Positions 9,716 to 19,509 of a stretch of 53,145 nucleotides of DNA are shown one piece after another. Positions within the stretch are counted from its first letter, which is position 1, and every line of letters begins with the position of its first letter. Origin of the DNA: Chromatiales bacterium (ex Bugula neritina AB1) (GTDB lineage: Bacteria > Pseudomonadota > Gammaproteobacteria > Granulosicoccales > Granulosicoccaceae); assembly GCA_001730015.1 (NCBI GenBank), contig MDLA01000090.1, forward strand, positions 1 through 53,145, in the 5' to 3' direction. Below the pieces are notes generated by a model. That model was not told where the DNA came from, ran no database searches, and saw only the letters and a program-made list of their open reading frames with translations. The translations under genes and the position numbers were made by a program.

Positions 9716-10309
9716 TCAGTTAACAATTTCGTAGTGGGCGTCAACGGTATTTTTATTGTTAATTAGAAGGATATCCTGCGGGCAGCACGACATCACCGCG
9801 ATGCAATCGAGCTCGGCTCGCCACAGCACGTATTCTCCCGGGCTCGACAAGGGCGGATCGAATGATAATGAACCGTCCTGCTGCCAGGGAATATTCATAA
9901 ACAAATTCATTGAGCCGGGAGTGAAAGGGACCGTATAGCCCAGCTCGAGCAACGCCGCGTGCATGTTGTCGCGGCAGTTGTCGTGGTATTCGGCACAGCC
10001 GAGCAGGCCGTAACGTTCGTTGTCACACGGAGCCATCACGGTATCATGCCGACCGGGAGAGGTGTCTTTTTCGAGCGTCATGATAGGACGGCGACGATTC
10101 GAATACAGGTGATCGCCGACCTCCGGACACATTTTCAGCCAGGTTGCACGGCATTGCTCCATACCCGAGTACTCGGTGAGGTGGCCAGCTACAAAAGCCC
10201 AGAAGTCCACCACCTGATGGCCATGTGTATTGATTATTTTCAGGGCCTGGCCCTTTTTTACCAGAACGGCTTTGCCGCGACGGGCCGGAATTGTTTGTGT
10301 TGCTGACAT
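9716..10309 (-). CDS. Urea carboxylase-associated (DUF1989) family protein
   Basis: A 197-residue soluble protein of the DUF1989 family. Characteristic segments are the N-terminal PARRGKAVLVKKGQ, the HQVVDFWAF stretch, CDNERYGLLGC in the middle and SPGEYVLWRAELDCIAVMSCCPQD near the end. Relatives are linked with urea carboxylase and guanidine or allophanate metabolism, but their biochemical role is unsettled. No urea carboxylase or carboxyguanidine deiminase gene is nearby. The Kelch lipoprotein gene follows about 60 bases downstream on the same strand. Confidence 0.85.
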   Translation of the reverse strand: MSATQTIPARRGKAVLVKKGQALKIINTHGHQVVDFWAFVAGHLTEYSGMEQCRATWLKMCPEVGDHLYSNRRRPIMTLEKDTSPGRHDTVMAPCDNERYGLLGCAEYHDNCRDNMHAALLELGYTVPFTPGSMNLFMNIPWQQDGSLSFDPPLSSPGEYVLWRAELDCIAVMSCCPQDILLINNKNTVDAHYEIVN

Positions 10310-10372
10310 GCGCTGAAATCCTTAAGGTTAACCATAGATATCATTCAGGCTGTCATGTGCTTGCAAAACACG

Positions 10373-12679
10373 CTACCTGAATTTTAGTTTCTCGTGCTGG
10401 TTGGTTTCATTGCGTCCGCCAATTGAAACAGCACCCGCCACCACATGAATGTAGTCTCCGGATACTACAGCAACGCCGCTATGGCGAGCTATAGACAGAG
10501 GTGTCAGTGTGCGCCACTTTCCTGTGTTGACATCAAACGCTTCCACTTCGCGGTGAGCGGTGCGTTGTCTGATCGATTCACCGCCCAGCACGATTACTTC
10601 CGAACCAACAGCAACCGTCATGGTGCCGGCACGCTGTGTCGGGATTGCTGCTGCCCGCTGCCAGTTTCCGGTTTCGAAATCGTAGACATTGGTTTGACGA
10701 ACCGTATTTGCAAAGGTGTTGGGATGAGCGCTTTTTCGACCGCCCGCGGCCACCAGTTTGCTGCCGATAATCGCTATGTTGGCGTGGTCTCTGGCATCCG
10801 GTGCATTTTTAAGCGCTTTCCATTTTCCGGTTTGCGGATCGAATTCATCAAACCAGTTAACCGCACCTCCCGAATGGCCTTTTGTGTTCCCGCCAAGCAG
10901 GTAGATTTTATCTTTATAAACGGCGGCACCAGCGCCTCCGCGGCGGCGCTTGGCAGGAATTTTTGCCCCTTCAGACCATTTGCGGGTTCGGGTATCGAAA
11001 ATCTGCACGTGCTCGATTGATTTTTCCTGCGGATAGCAGCATGTCATGCCGCCGAGCAGATATATTTTAGTACCGATTGCTACTGGCTGAAAGTGATGCA
11101 TTTCGATCGGTGTTTTGATCGTTCTGGTCCATCTGTTGGACTCAAGGTCATAGATATCTATATGCTTGTGACCGCGACCGCCAATCATATATATTTTACC
11201 GTCGATCACTACACCGCCTGTTTCATGTCGGGCTTGCGCAGTACCCTGACCGTCAACCGGTATCCATTGACTGGCAAATTCTGTTTGCGTGGAAAGTGCC
11301 GCGCTAACCTGTACTGTTACCAGCGTATTTGTGTTCAACAAACCATCCGTGGCGTTCAGTTGCAGCGTATAATGCCCTTCAAGAGAAAACGCTGCGCGCG
11401 TTCCGGCAGTGCTTACGTCGCTGAATGTTACATCCCCCGGTCCGTTGAGCTTGCTCCAGTAATAGTTGAGTTGTGTTGCGGCTAAGCCATCATCTGTTGC
11501 GTGATGTGGCAGCCAGGCAGGGATGTTTACGGTGGCGGTGACATCAGCTGGTTTGTCGAGGACGGGTTGTGTATTTCCTGTAGCGGGTGGATTTACGTTA
11601 ACCGTCGCGATTGCATTGGTGTAGGTGGTTCCATTGACGGCGCTCACCTGAATATCATACTGGCCGGCACTGGAAAAAGTGATGGTAGTATCCGCCGCGT
11701 GCTGTGCGTTGACACTGATGCTGCCGGGGCCGTGAACGATAGACCAGAAAAAGGAAACCGGCCCGGTCAGTTCGTCCCGAGCCACCAGAGTGGCAGTGAA
11801 TGATGCTGCCTCACCGGCTGTTGCTATTGTGTCACCGGATATAGAAACCATTCCGTCGAGCAGTGTGGCCGCATTGCTTTGGGTGAGTGAATCCTCGCTA
11901 ACCGTGGTCGGTCGGGTGTCATCTGCGTTTTGATCTGTTACGCCATTGTCTGCGGACGGCGTTGTTGTATCTGCTGCGGTAGAATTTCCCTGCCCGGGAT
12001 CAACGGTGCTGTCATCAAGCGCATCTGACCCTCTGCTAAGCGTGGACTCAGGGCCATGATCCTGAGGCACAAATGTCGGGTCCAGGCTCAGTATAATCCG
12101 ACTGACCATAATACCAGCGCTGTTTGATTTAAGCGCAAGTTGATGCACACCGAAATTGTCGACCCGCGCAAAAAGGTTGCTCGATTTGATGTCGGTGTTT
12201 ATCCAGCTCCAGTCGCTCGTCGGCGCTTCGATTTCCCACTGCTGTTCACCCTGATCTGCGCCAAAGATAATGCTGGCACGGGTGTCTGCAGTCGATTTGG
12301 CCAGTACCCATATACTGTATTGTCCGGTGCTGGATACGTTGAGGTTGTAATACAGTGTCGGGGTTGATGCAACCGGCGTGACTTCCGGTGATTTTTTGTT
12401 CAGTAATGCCGCAGTCTCTGCCGGGGCTGTCTCGAGTGGTAGCCGGGCGGGGCGCCACGATTGCTCTCCTGTTGCCAGGCTATCTGACCAGACGCCAGCG
12501 TCGATTACAATCAGGTCGCCGCGCTGGGCGTACTCAATCTGATCTTTCTGTGAGGAACAAGCTGACAGAATTATACTGGCGACTACGATTTTGACCAGAG
12601 TGTGAAATGCGTGCACGTCTGCATCCAGGTTAGATCTCGCCTGCAATTGTTTCATTTTGTTTACACTGAGTCTGTGCAC
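10373..12679 (-). CDS. Large lipoprotein with PKD/Ig-like repeats and a Kelch propeller
   Basis: A 768-residue exported protein. A hydrophobic segment at about residues 28-40 ends in the lipobox LSAC with Cys41. The next ~150 residues look like a carbohydrate-binding-type beta domain. A Thr/Ser/Asp-rich linker follows, then two Ig/PKD-like modules (each ending ATVNV or VTVQV), then a C-terminal Kelch beta-propeller over roughly the last 290 residues, with repeated IYMIGG, IYLLGG, LVAAGG, VIVLGG and HVVAGA cores. It should sit on the cell surface or in the periplasm and probably binds ligand or polysaccharide. Galactose-oxidase-like catalytic residues are not evident. A second ATG eight codons in could be the true start. 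Confidence 0.82.
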   Translation of the reverse strand: MHRLSVNKMKQLQARSNLDADVHAFHTLVKIVVASIILSACSSQKDQIEYAQRGDLIVIDAGVWSDSLATGEQSWRPARLPLETAPAETAALLNKKSPEVTPVASTPTLYYNLNVSSTGQYSIWVLAKSTADTRASIIFGADQGEQQWEIEAPTSDWSWINTDIKSSNLFARVDNFGVHQLALKSNSAGIMVSRIILSLDPTFVPQDHGPESTLSRGSDALDDSTVDPGQGNSTAADTTTPSADNGVTDQNADDTRPTTVSEDSLTQSNAATLLDGMVSISGDTIATAGEAASFTATLVARDELTGPVSFFWSIVHGPGSISVNAQHAADTTITFSSAGQYDIQVSAVNGTTYTNAIATVNVNPPATGNTQPVLDKPADVTATVNIPAWLPHHATDDGLAATQLNYYWSKLNGPGDVTFSDVSTAGTRAAFSLEGHYTLQLNATDGLLNTNTLVTVQVSAALSTQTEFASQWIPVDGQGTAQARHETGGVVIDGKIYMIGGRGHKHIDIYDLESNRWTRTIKTPIEMHHFQPVAIGTKIYLLGGMTCCYPQEKSIEHVQIFDTRTRKWSEGAKIPAKRRRGGAGAAVYKDKIYLLGGNTKGHSGGAVNWFDEFDPQTGKWKALKNAPDARDHANIAIIGSKLVAAGGRKSAHPNTFANTVRQTNVYDFETGNWQRAAAIPTQRAGTMTVAVGSEVIVLGGESIRQRTAHREVEAFDVNTGKWRTLTPLSIARHSGVAVVSGDYIHVVAGAVSIGGRNETNQHEKLKFR

Positions 12680-12889
12680 AAGTCTCAGACTCGCCAGTTA
12701 GCCTGTTTTAAAGCTTGAGAATCGTCGTTCAATCACGTATCGAGGCGTGTGTACTTCGCTGAAAGTCGCATCCCGTTGAGTCTTACTGAGCAAAGCCGCT
12801 GGACTCGGGGTATGATATCCGGCTTCCTTCGGGTGTCACACTGATAGCCTGAATTCATCAGCTTTATACTCTTTAGACGTGAAAATTAA

Positions 12890-14548
12890 ATGGCTGAATT
12901 CGACGCTGACTACATTATCGTAGGGTCTGGTTCTGCCGGATCCGTGCTCGCGAACCGCCTGTCTGCGTGTGGTACGCAATCAGTGCTCGTGCTGGAACAG
13001 GGCGGGACTGATATCGGCCCCTTTATCCAGATGCCGGCAGCACTGTCCTACCCGATGAACATGTCGCGCTATGACTGGGGTTTTGAAACGCTGCCGGAGC
13101 CGGCTCTCGGCGGACGTAAATTAGCGTGTCCGCGCGGTAAGGTGATTGGTGGTTCATCTTCAATAAACGGTATGGTCTATGTGCGTGGCAATCCGGCAGA
13201 TTTTGATTACTGGCAGCAAAGTGGTGCCAGCGGCTGGTCGTATGCCGATGTACTACCGTACTACCTGAAAATGGAAAGCTCACATGGCGGTCAGGCCGGC
13301 TGGCGTGGAACGGATGGCCCGTTGCACGTCACTCGTGGTCCCAGAGACAACCCGTTATTTCATGCTTTTGTGCAAGCGGGAATAGAAGCAGGTTACGAAG
13401 CAACCGACGATTACAACGGCGAAAAGCAGGAAGGTTTCGGGCCGATGGAGCAAACGGTCTGGCGCGGTCGGCGCTGGTCTACTGCAAATGCCTACCTCCG
13501 AACCGCACTGAAAAGAAGCAAGGTTCGATTGCAGCGTGGCTTTGTACGCAAGGTGGTTTTTGAAGGCAGAAAAGCCGTTGGCGTTGAGATTGAAACAGCC
13601 GGCCGGGTATCGGTGTTGCGCGCCGGGCGTGAAGTAATACTAAGCGCTTCCTCGATCAATTCGCCGAAACTCCTGATGCTGTCGGGTATTGGTGATGAAC
13701 ATCAGTTGCGGAAACATGGCATTGACGTGGTTCAGCACTCCCCCGGTGTTGGTAAAAATCTTCAGGATCACCTCGAACTTTATTTTCAGGTGAAGTGCAA
13801 GCAACCGATTACATTGTATTCAAAGTTGAATCTGTTCTCGAAGGCGGCTATCGGAGCACAGTGGCTGTTTTTCAAGTCTGGTCTCGGTGCCAGTAACCAG
13901 TTTGAATCAGCGGCGTTTATCCGCTCTGATGTCGGCGTTGAATACCCGGATATTCAATACCACTTTTTACCGGTCGCCATTCGCTACGACGGCAAATCGG
14001 CAGCTAAATCTCACGGCTTTCAAATGCATACCGGGCCCATGCGATCTGACTCACGAGGCGAAGTGACGCTTCGATCGTCAGACCCGCTTGATCCACCGGA
14101 TATTCTGTTTAACTACATGTCCACAGAAAAAGACTGGAGTGATTTCCGCAAGTGCATTCGTTTGACCCGCGAGCTACTTCAGCAAAAGGCTTTCGAGCCG
14201 TTCGCCGGTGCCGAGATAGCGCCCGGAGAGCACTGCCAGAGCGACGAAGAAATTGACACTTTCGTTCGTGAGCACGTTGAAAGCGCGTATCATCCCTGCG
14301 GCACTTGTCGCATGGGCGATCCAGACGACGCTGCAGCCGTTGTTGATAGCGATTGCCGGGTGCTGGGAGTGGGCAATCTGCGAGTGGTTGATTGCTCCGT
14401 TTTCCCGCGAATTACAAACGGCAACCTGAACGCCCCCACTATTGTGGTAGCTGAAAAAGCATCGGATGCCATTCTGGGCAAGGCACCCCTGCCGGCTTCA
14501 GATAAAACCCCGTGGCGCAGCCGTAACTGGCAAAGTTCGCAGCGCTGA
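12890..14548 (+). CDS. betA: GMC-family oxidoreductase, choline dehydrogenase-like
   Basis: A 552-residue flavoprotein of the glucose-methanol-choline family, closest in pattern to choline dehydrogenase, which oxidises choline to glycine betaine via betaine aldehyde. Visible are the FAD-binding [13 protein letters not shown] motif at residues 5-17, the GMC signature around [21 protein letters not shown], and the C-terminal active-site HPCGTCRMG (His near residue 467) and NGNLNAPT (second active-site Asn) segments. It is not accompanied by betaine aldehyde dehydrogenase, BetI or a BCCT transporter, so another alcohol substrate is possible. Confidence 0.88.
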   Translation: MAEFDADYIIVGSGSAGSVLANRLSACGTQSVLVLEQGGTDIGPFIQMPAALSYPMNMSRYDWGFETLPEPALGGRKLACPRGKVIGGSSSINGMVYVRGNPADFDYWQQSGASGWSYADVLPYYLKMESSHGGQAGWRGTDGPLHVTRGPRDNPLFHAFVQAGIEAGYEATDDYNGEKQEGFGPMEQTVWRGRRWSTANAYLRTALKRSKVRLQRGFVRKVVFEGRKAVGVEIETAGRVSVLRAGREVILSASSINSPKLLMLSGIGDEHQLRKHGIDVVQHSPGVGKNLQDHLELYFQVKCKQPITLYSKLNLFSKAAIGAQWLFFKSGLGASNQFESAAFIRSDVGVEYPDIQYHFLPVAIRYDGKSAAKSHGFQMHTGPMRSDSRGEVTLRSSDPLDPPDILFNYMSTEKDWSDFRKCIRLTRELLQQKAFEPFAGAEIAPGEHCQSDEEIDTFVREHVESAYHPCGTCRMGDPDDAAAVVDSDCRVLGVGNLRVVDCSVFPRITNGNLNAPTIVVAEKASDAILGKAPLPASDKTPWRSRNWQSSQR

Positions 14549-14586
14549 ATTTAATAGACTATAAAAGTAATCAGTAAGACAAGATC

Positions 14587-15141
14587 ATGAACAGACTTCA
14601 AACGGAAGGCATACTTTATTTAATTGCATTCACCTTATGTATTCCGGCTGCTAACTGGATGCTAGGCAATGTAGGCGTCGTCTGCCCGCAGGACGGACCC
14701 TGTCTATTGCCCGTAGCCCCAGGTTTAATGGCACCCAGCGGCGTATTGATGGCCGGAATTGCTTTGGTACTGCGCGATCTGGTGCAGCGTCGACTGGGAA
14801 AAGGGTGGGCGCTAGTTGCCATTGCCATCGGTGCAGCGCTTTCGTGGCTGCTGGCGCCGGCTGAACTGGTTGTAGCCTCGACGGCGGCGTTTTTATTGTC
14901 GGAGCTTGCTGATTTTGCAGTGTATACGCCATTACAGGAACGCCGCTTGATTCTGGCTGTAGTGGCCAGCAGTGTCGTCGGACTGGTAATCGATAGTGTG
15001 GTGTTTCTTGGCCTGGCGTTTGGCAGTCTCGATTTCCTGGCGGGGCAGATTGTCGGCAAGAGCTGGATGGTGCTTTTGGCGATCCCGTTAATCTGGTTGA
15101 TTCGCGAAAGTGATTCCAGGCGCGGAGTTGTCGCCGCCTGA
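14587..15141 (+). CDS. VUT-family (DUF165/YhhQ-like) membrane protein
   Basis: A 184-residue integral membrane protein with about five to six helices. The segment SGVLMAGIALVLRDLVQRRLG is the typical VUT-family signature, and the later SELADFAVYTPLQER segment also fits. Members such as YhhQ transport queuosine precursors in some bacteria. No queuosine or other vitamin-salvage gene is adjacent, so the substrate here is open. It follows the GMC oxidoreductase by 38 bases and may be co-transcribed. Confidence 0.8.
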   Translation: MNRLQTEGILYLIAFTLCIPAANWMLGNVGVVCPQDGPCLLPVAPGLMAPSGVLMAGIALVLRDLVQRRLGKGWALVAIAIGAALSWLLAPAELVVASTAAFLLSELADFAVYTPLQERRLILAVVASSVVGLVIDSVVFLGLAFGSLDFLAGQIVGKSWMVLLAIPLIWLIRESDSRRGVVAA

Positions 15142-15302
15142 GGCTGATTGCCGCTGAGAAACGAGGCTGGCTGAAAACCGGTGTAACCGAATGAGTACGT
15201 TAAACGGTTGATTCAGTCTGTGCAGTTGAAAATGTGATCAATATACCGATATCACACCTATTAAGTGCTTACCCAGTATTTAATATCCCGGAGACAAAGT
15301 TA

Positions 15303-16199
15303 ATGAGTATGCTCAAAGATGTGCGACTGATTTTGATCGTCGTTCTGGCAGCATTGTGTCTAATAGCCTTGAAAACCTGTGCAGGTGTATACAAAGCTCC
15401 TTCAACCGCCAGTGCAGCGGCTGTTGCCCGGGTTAATGCCGATGCACCCGGAGGGTCAGCACAAATGGCTACAGACACCGGTATTGCGTCTACTGTGGAA
15501 GAGCAGAAGACTGATACAGCGTCAGGGAGCACTGGAACCAAAGAGTTAACCCCGGAACAAACAGATGCTGTCGCCCGCACTGAGAACGTTGAAAATCAAC
15601 TGACTGAAGTTAAAACCGCTCCGGTTGAGCTAGAGGCCGCTAAGGAAGAAGCAAAGCCGACAACGCAAACGGTATCAGAAACAGCATCAGAAACAGGTGA
15701 GCAAACTCCAAGTGAAGCGTCGGTGAGTGGCGAGGAATCGGTGAGTGGCGTGGAGCCTGTTATTAACGATGCAGAGGTTGCCGAAGATGCTGCCGCTGAG
15801 TCAGAGCCCGTACATGTCGCCGAGAATACAGAGACAGACATAAAGGAAACCCCTGTGGAATCCGGGTCAGCAGTCGCCGGTGTGCCGGAAGCAGATGCTG
15901 TTAGCCCCACTGAAGGCGAAAGTGAAACTAATGACAGCACAATGGCAGTTTCAACAAAAGAGCCTTCTACTACAGGGAACACTGAAACTGGCCCCAGTGC
16001 GTTATCGGCACTGGCTATTCCGCAAGCGGACACTTTTACTGTTAACAAACTTAATATAAAAGATAATTCTGCCACAGGTGAGTTTCTAACCGACTTCAAC
16101 GCAGATATAGAAGCAGTGAGAGAAGGGTTGGCCGGTTACACACAAAAGCTCGAAACAGCCCGTGAGTTACTCGACAAAGCCTCTTCTGTAAAAAGGTAG
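15303..16199 (+). CDS. Acidic, low-complexity membrane-anchored protein of unknown function
   Basis: A 298-residue protein not recognised as any family. One hydrophobic helix (about residues 7-24) follows a short basic start and is a signal anchor or uncleaved signal. The rest to about residue 225 is rich in Glu, Thr, Ser, Ala and Val with no fold signature. The last 60 residues (from about DTFTVNKLNIKDN) are more ordered and end in a helix that could be a coiled coil. The frame is open 23 codons further upstream; this ATG was chosen because a GGAG lies about 9 bases before it. It may be a periplasmic spacer or scaffold protein. Confidence 0.65.
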   Translation: MSMLKDVRLILIVVLAALCLIALKTCAGVYKAPSTASAAAVARVNADAPGGSAQMATDTGIASTVEEQKTDTASGSTGTKELTPEQTDAVARTENVENQLTEVKTAPVELEAAKEEAKPTTQTVSETASETGEQTPSEASVSGEESVSGVEPVINDAEVAEDAAAESEPVHVAENTETDIKETPVESGSAVAGVPEADAVSPTEGESETNDSTMAVSTKEPSTTGNTETGPSALSALAIPQADTFTVNKLNIKDNSATGEFLTDFNADIEAVREGLAGYTQKLETARELLDKASSVKR

Positions 16200-16865
16200 T
16201 CGAATAGGTAGTAAATGGTGTCGCTCCGGTTTTTCTTATTGTGAAATATTGTCAATAAACATAATGCGACTGAACTGAGATCTTTAGATTGTATCTAATC
16301 CATATAGACTCATCTGCTGCATACGGTTTGAAGTAACAATGTGAAGCGGGTTTCGGGTGACCTCACAAGACTTTATACCTCAAGGCACAAATGCAAGGCT
16401 GTAAAATCAGTAGACTGCAATGCTAGGGTAAAAAGGCTTTCGCCGGCCGGTGAATGAAAGATTCAGGCCTTGAGACAAGCTCGTGTAATTTGCCGTAATG
16501 TTGTATTAAGCTGGTATACAAGATCAAAAGACTAGAGTCGTTGCAGAGCGCATAAATCTATAACGATTCGGAATTGTATTTTGGTATACCAGAATAAAGT
16601 CGGATAGGAATTCGAAATCAACCCGGTTTAACTCGGGATAAATAACGCACTTGAACCATGGCGAAGTGGCAATACATAACGTATTCGCTATAGATTAATT
16701 GTTAAATGTTCGTGATTTCGGTTGGCGAAACGACGGGAAACGCGAATCGCTGCAGAGTCCGGCAGTATTGTAATTGTTTGCTAATCTCAATATGGCGCAT
16801 AGTGCAGAAAAAGGTGAAGGAATACGTGGTGCGCATTCGCGCTGTTACTAAAGTGGTATATAGAT
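16200..16865. other. Long intergenic region without a clear gene
   Basis: About 660 bases are bounded by two plus-strand genes. No convincing reading frame is present. A GGTATAC-centred motif occurs twice, at 16511-16520 and as the full palindrome TGGTATACCA at 16582-16591, with a weaker GGTATATAG at 16855-16863 near the ProQ-like gene. The region is long enough to hold a small RNA or a long 5' leader for the RNA-binding protein, but no hairpin with a T-run was found. Confidence 0.5.
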
Positions 16866-17399
16866 ATGAAATGGTCTTCAAAAAAAGTTAAAGCGGTTCA
16901 GCAATGGTTGGTAGAAAGCTGGCCGGAGCTCTTTACTCCGGGTCCGGATTCATTGCCGTTGTCCATAGATGTACATCGGGAGATTCTTGCGTATCGCGAG
17001 AAAAATCCTCTGTTGTCCCGTCGAACCCTTGATGAGGCACTGAATCGACATACCAACAGCTTCGGATATTTGTATGGGATGCTTAAGCATAAGCACCGCT
17101 ATAACCTGATTGGTAAAGAAGTTCAGGAGGTCAGCGCAGAGCATCAGGAAAAAGCGCGCGCAACATTAAGGCGTATGCAGAAAGAAGCACAGCGAAACCG
17201 CAAGCAGAAACGCCTTGCAATGCGTTCCGGTAATTGTGGTGTTCAGGCTGTAGCCAGACGGGGGAGTTTGGTAGACGAGCAAACCAGACCTGCACTAGTT
17301 GCTGGTGCGTCACGAAAATCACCGCTAATCTCTTACCGTCGTTCAAAGCGTAAACTGGTTCGACCAGTAGCTGAAAACAGAATGAGTCTGGCGAGCTGA
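16866..17399 (+). CDS. ProQ/FinO-domain RNA-binding protein
   Basis: A 177-residue protein whose first ~105 residues match the ProQ/FinO RNA-chaperone domain: the WLVESWPELFTPG start, PLSIDVHREIL, the LSRRTLDEALNRHTNSFGYL helix-turn and the closing HRYNLIGKEV. The C-terminal third is strongly basic (Arg/Lys-rich, RNRKQKRL) and probably disordered, adding non-specific RNA affinity. Such proteins bind structured small RNAs and mRNA 3' ends. It lies alone, 150 bases before the PhzF-family gene, after a long untranslated stretch that might carry its own regulation. Confidence 0.87.
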   Translation: MKWSSKKVKAVQQWLVESWPELFTPGPDSLPLSIDVHREILAYREKNPLLSRRTLDEALNRHTNSFGYLYGMLKHKHRYNLIGKEVQEVSAEHQEKARATLRRMQKEAQRNRKQKRLAMRSGNCGVQAVARRGSLVDEQTRPALVAGASRKSPLISYRRSKRKLVRPVAENRMSLAS

Positions 17400-17551
17400 G
17401 ACCGGAAATAAAGTTTGTTATCGGAAGGCTTGTATTCACAACGCTAACCTTTTCTATATAGCCGTCATTTGCGGCTGACTTTTGCACTATCGACCATTGG
17501 ATTTTTTCAATTGTCGGTGTCAACATACAGTGCCAACAAGAGTCAACCGCT

Positions 17552-18406
17552 ATGGCGCAAAGACGCTTCATTCAGTGCGATGTCTTCTCCTCAGTCGCAA
17601 CCAAAGGAAATGGACTCGCTGTTGTCGTTGATGCAGTCGATCTCAGCGACGATCAAATGGCAGCATTTGCCGCATGGACTAATCTGGCAGAGACCACTTT
17701 TCTATTCCCACCCGATCACCCGGAAGCCGATTATCGGGTGAGAATTATGACACCCACCCGGGAAATGCCATTTGCGGGTCATCCGACTCTTGGCAGTTGT
17801 GCTGCCTGGCTGCGCTGTGGGGGCAAACCCAAAGATCCATCGATTGTACGGCAGGAATGCGGAGTCGGGCTGGTAGAAATTGATCTGACTGGCAGGTTCC
17901 CGGCCTTTATCGCGCCGGAAACACATATTGAACCCATTGATCAGGGGCAGTTGGCGGCGATCTCCTCTGCCCTCGAGATCAACCTGGAGCGTATCGTCCA
18001 TACAGCGAAGCTGAGTAACGGGCCTGTGTGGCAACTGCTGGAACTGTCGTCTGCAGAAGATGTGCTGGCGCTGGATTCGAGCCGTGTGAAATGGCCTGCG
18101 TTCCAGGCTATTGGCTTGCTGGGCGCACATCAGTCGACTAATGAATGTGATTATGAAGTGCGTATGCTGGCACCATCGAGTGGTATGAGTGAAGATCCGA
18201 TTACGGGCTCTCTCAACTCAGCCATCGCTGTCTGGCTTAACGCTCAGGGCAGGCTGGAATCGGAAATTGTCGTTGCACAGGGTACTGTTATTGGACGGCA
18301 CGGCAGAGTTTATATACGAAAATCAGACAGCGGCGCCTCAGAACCCGGGAGGATCCGGATTGGCGGGCAAACGCAGATTCTGATCGAGGGAACAGTTGAG
18401 TTGTAA
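17552..18406 (+). CDS. PhzF-family isomerase/epimerase-like protein
   Basis: A 284-residue protein of the PhzF family (diaminopimelate-epimerase fold, two similar halves). The catalytic glutamate is visible in NLAETTF (E47), the substrate-binding FAGHPTLGS loop lies at about residues 74-82, and the second half has EDPITGSLNSA. Family members isomerise small carboxylic acids, as PhzF does in phenazine synthesis. No phenazine genes are present, so the substrate is unknown. The arginine-deiminase-like gene downstream on the same strand suggests a shared amino-acid-related role. Confidence 0.88.
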   Translation: MAQRRFIQCDVFSSVATKGNGLAVVVDAVDLSDDQMAAFAAWTNLAETTFLFPPDHPEADYRVRIMTPTREMPFAGHPTLGSCAAWLRCGGKPKDPSIVRQECGVGLVEIDLTGRFPAFIAPETHIEPIDQGQLAAISSALEINLERIVHTAKLSNGPVWQLLELSSAEDVLALDSSRVKWPAFQAIGLLGAHQSTNECDYEVRMLAPSSGMSEDPITGSLNSAIAVWLNAQGRLESEIVVAQGTVIGRHGRVYIRKSDSGASEPGRIRIGGQTQILIEGTVEL

Positions 18407-18445
18407 TATTCAGCGTCAGCACCGGCGCTTTTTGCTCTGAATATT
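18405..18445 (+). terminator. Terminator-like inverted repeat after the PhzF gene
   Basis: Outer 9-bp arms (18405-18413 and 18437-18445) begin at the stop codon. Inside, a short GC stem (AGCG/CGCT) is followed by five T at 18428-18432. This could be a weak Rho-independent terminator or a 3'-end stabilising hairpin before the next plus-strand gene, which starts about 130 bases later. Confidence 0.4.
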
Positions 18446-18576
18446 CCAAAGCGAACATTATCCGGGTGCCTGGCCTCATTGTTAACCTCTGATTGAATGC
18501 TGCCGGTTATCGCTGAAGTAGGGATTCCCGAGCAATTACAGTAGTATTACGCCGTCATCAATAACAGACGAATACC

Positions 18577-19509
18577 ATGAGTGAATCAGCCAGCAGTGTT
18601 TTGCAATGTCGGGTAGCCGGGGGTGGTACGCCCGAAATGACCCATTGGTCTATCGCGTCGGAATCCGGCGTGCTCAAAGATGTTTTGCTCGGGCCTGTTG
18701 AAGGATTTCGCTGGATGGGTGAGGAAAATGCCCAGTGGAGTGCTCTGGTGCGGGACACTATTCGCAAGGGCTATCGATTCGACAAGCAACTTGCAGTGCG
18801 CCAGCATAGAGAAATGGTCGATGCCTACACGCAAGCGGGAGTGAACTGCCATTTTCTACCACTGGACGAGCACAATCCGTATCAGGTGTATGCAAGGGAC
18901 TCCAGTTTTATGTCTCCGTATGGCGCCGTAATTTGCCAAATGGCTAATCCGCGTCGTCGTGGTGAGTATGCTGCCTGCCAGCGATTTTATCTTGATCATG
19001 ATATACCGATCTACGATATGGTCAGCTCGGGGAATTTTGAGGGCGGCGATTTTAATATAATTGCTGATAAATGCGCGCTGGTGGGCTATACCGATCACCG
19101 CAGTGAAGAAGTCGCTGCACAGCAGGTAGCTTCGTGGTTTACGGATGAAGGCTGGGAGATACAATTTGCACCTATAGATCAGTTTTATGTTCACATAGAT
19201 CTAATGGTTTGCATGCTGAATGAACGTTGTGCGGCTGTTTGTCTCGAGACCACAGAAGATAATATAATTGACTGGATCAAAGCGAAAGGAATAGAAATTA
19301 TCCCGGCCGGTTTTAAGGAGACCATGGCACTAGGCTGTAACGTGGTTGCACTGGGAGACGATCGAATATTATCAACCAATGGAGCTACAGAGCTAAATGC
19401 CAAACTGCGGGCCGCAGGGTTTACCGTCTATGACCCCGATATGACTATGTTCACATGGGCCGGAGGCGGTGTTCACTGCATGTGTCAGCCATTAAACAGA
19501 TTAGCCTAG
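18577..19509 (+). CDS. Arginine deiminase/amidinotransferase-superfamily hydrolase (DDAH-like)
   Basis: A 310-residue guanidino-group-modifying enzyme. Superfamily residues are visible: ARD (D108), the EGGDF segment (E155, D158), H206 in YVHIDL and the C-terminal nucleophile Cys301 in GGGVHC. The pattern suits dimethylarginine dimethylaminohydrolases and related enzymes that hydrolyse substituted guanidines. It lacks the extra helical domain of true arginine deiminases. A peptide importer with a glutamine amidotransferase is encoded convergently just downstream, which would suit scavenging of amino-acid derivatives. Confidence 0.85.
   Translation: MSESASSVLQCRVAGGGTPEMTHWSIASESGVLKDVLLGPVEGFRWMGEENAQWSALVRDTIRKGYRFDKQLAVRQHREMVDAYTQAGVNCHFLPLDEHNPYQVYARDSSFMSPYGAVICQMANPRRRGEYAACQRFYLDHDIPIYDMVSSGNFEGGDFNIIADKCALVGYTDHRSEEVAAQQVASWFTDEGWEIQFAPIDQFYVHIDLMVCMLNERCAAVCLETTEDNIIDWIKAKGIEIIPAGFKETMALGCNVVALGDDRILSTNGATELNAKLRAAGFTVYDPDMTMFTWAGGGVHCMCQPLNRLA

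Noticed and set aside
15596..16099. Long minus-strand frame opposite the acidic protein gene
   Set aside because: It is the antisense image of the biased codons of the acidic protein (Ser/Val/Ala-rich) and lacks a ribosome site.
16706..16891. 61-codon plus-strand frame overlapping the start of the ProQ-like gene
   Set aside because: Composition looks random, there is no convincing ribosome site, and it overlaps a clear gene in another frame.
17552..18406. Part of a phenazine biosynthesis cluster
   Set aside because: Only a PhzF-family protein is present; none of the other phenazine genes occurs in the window and the family is functionally broad.
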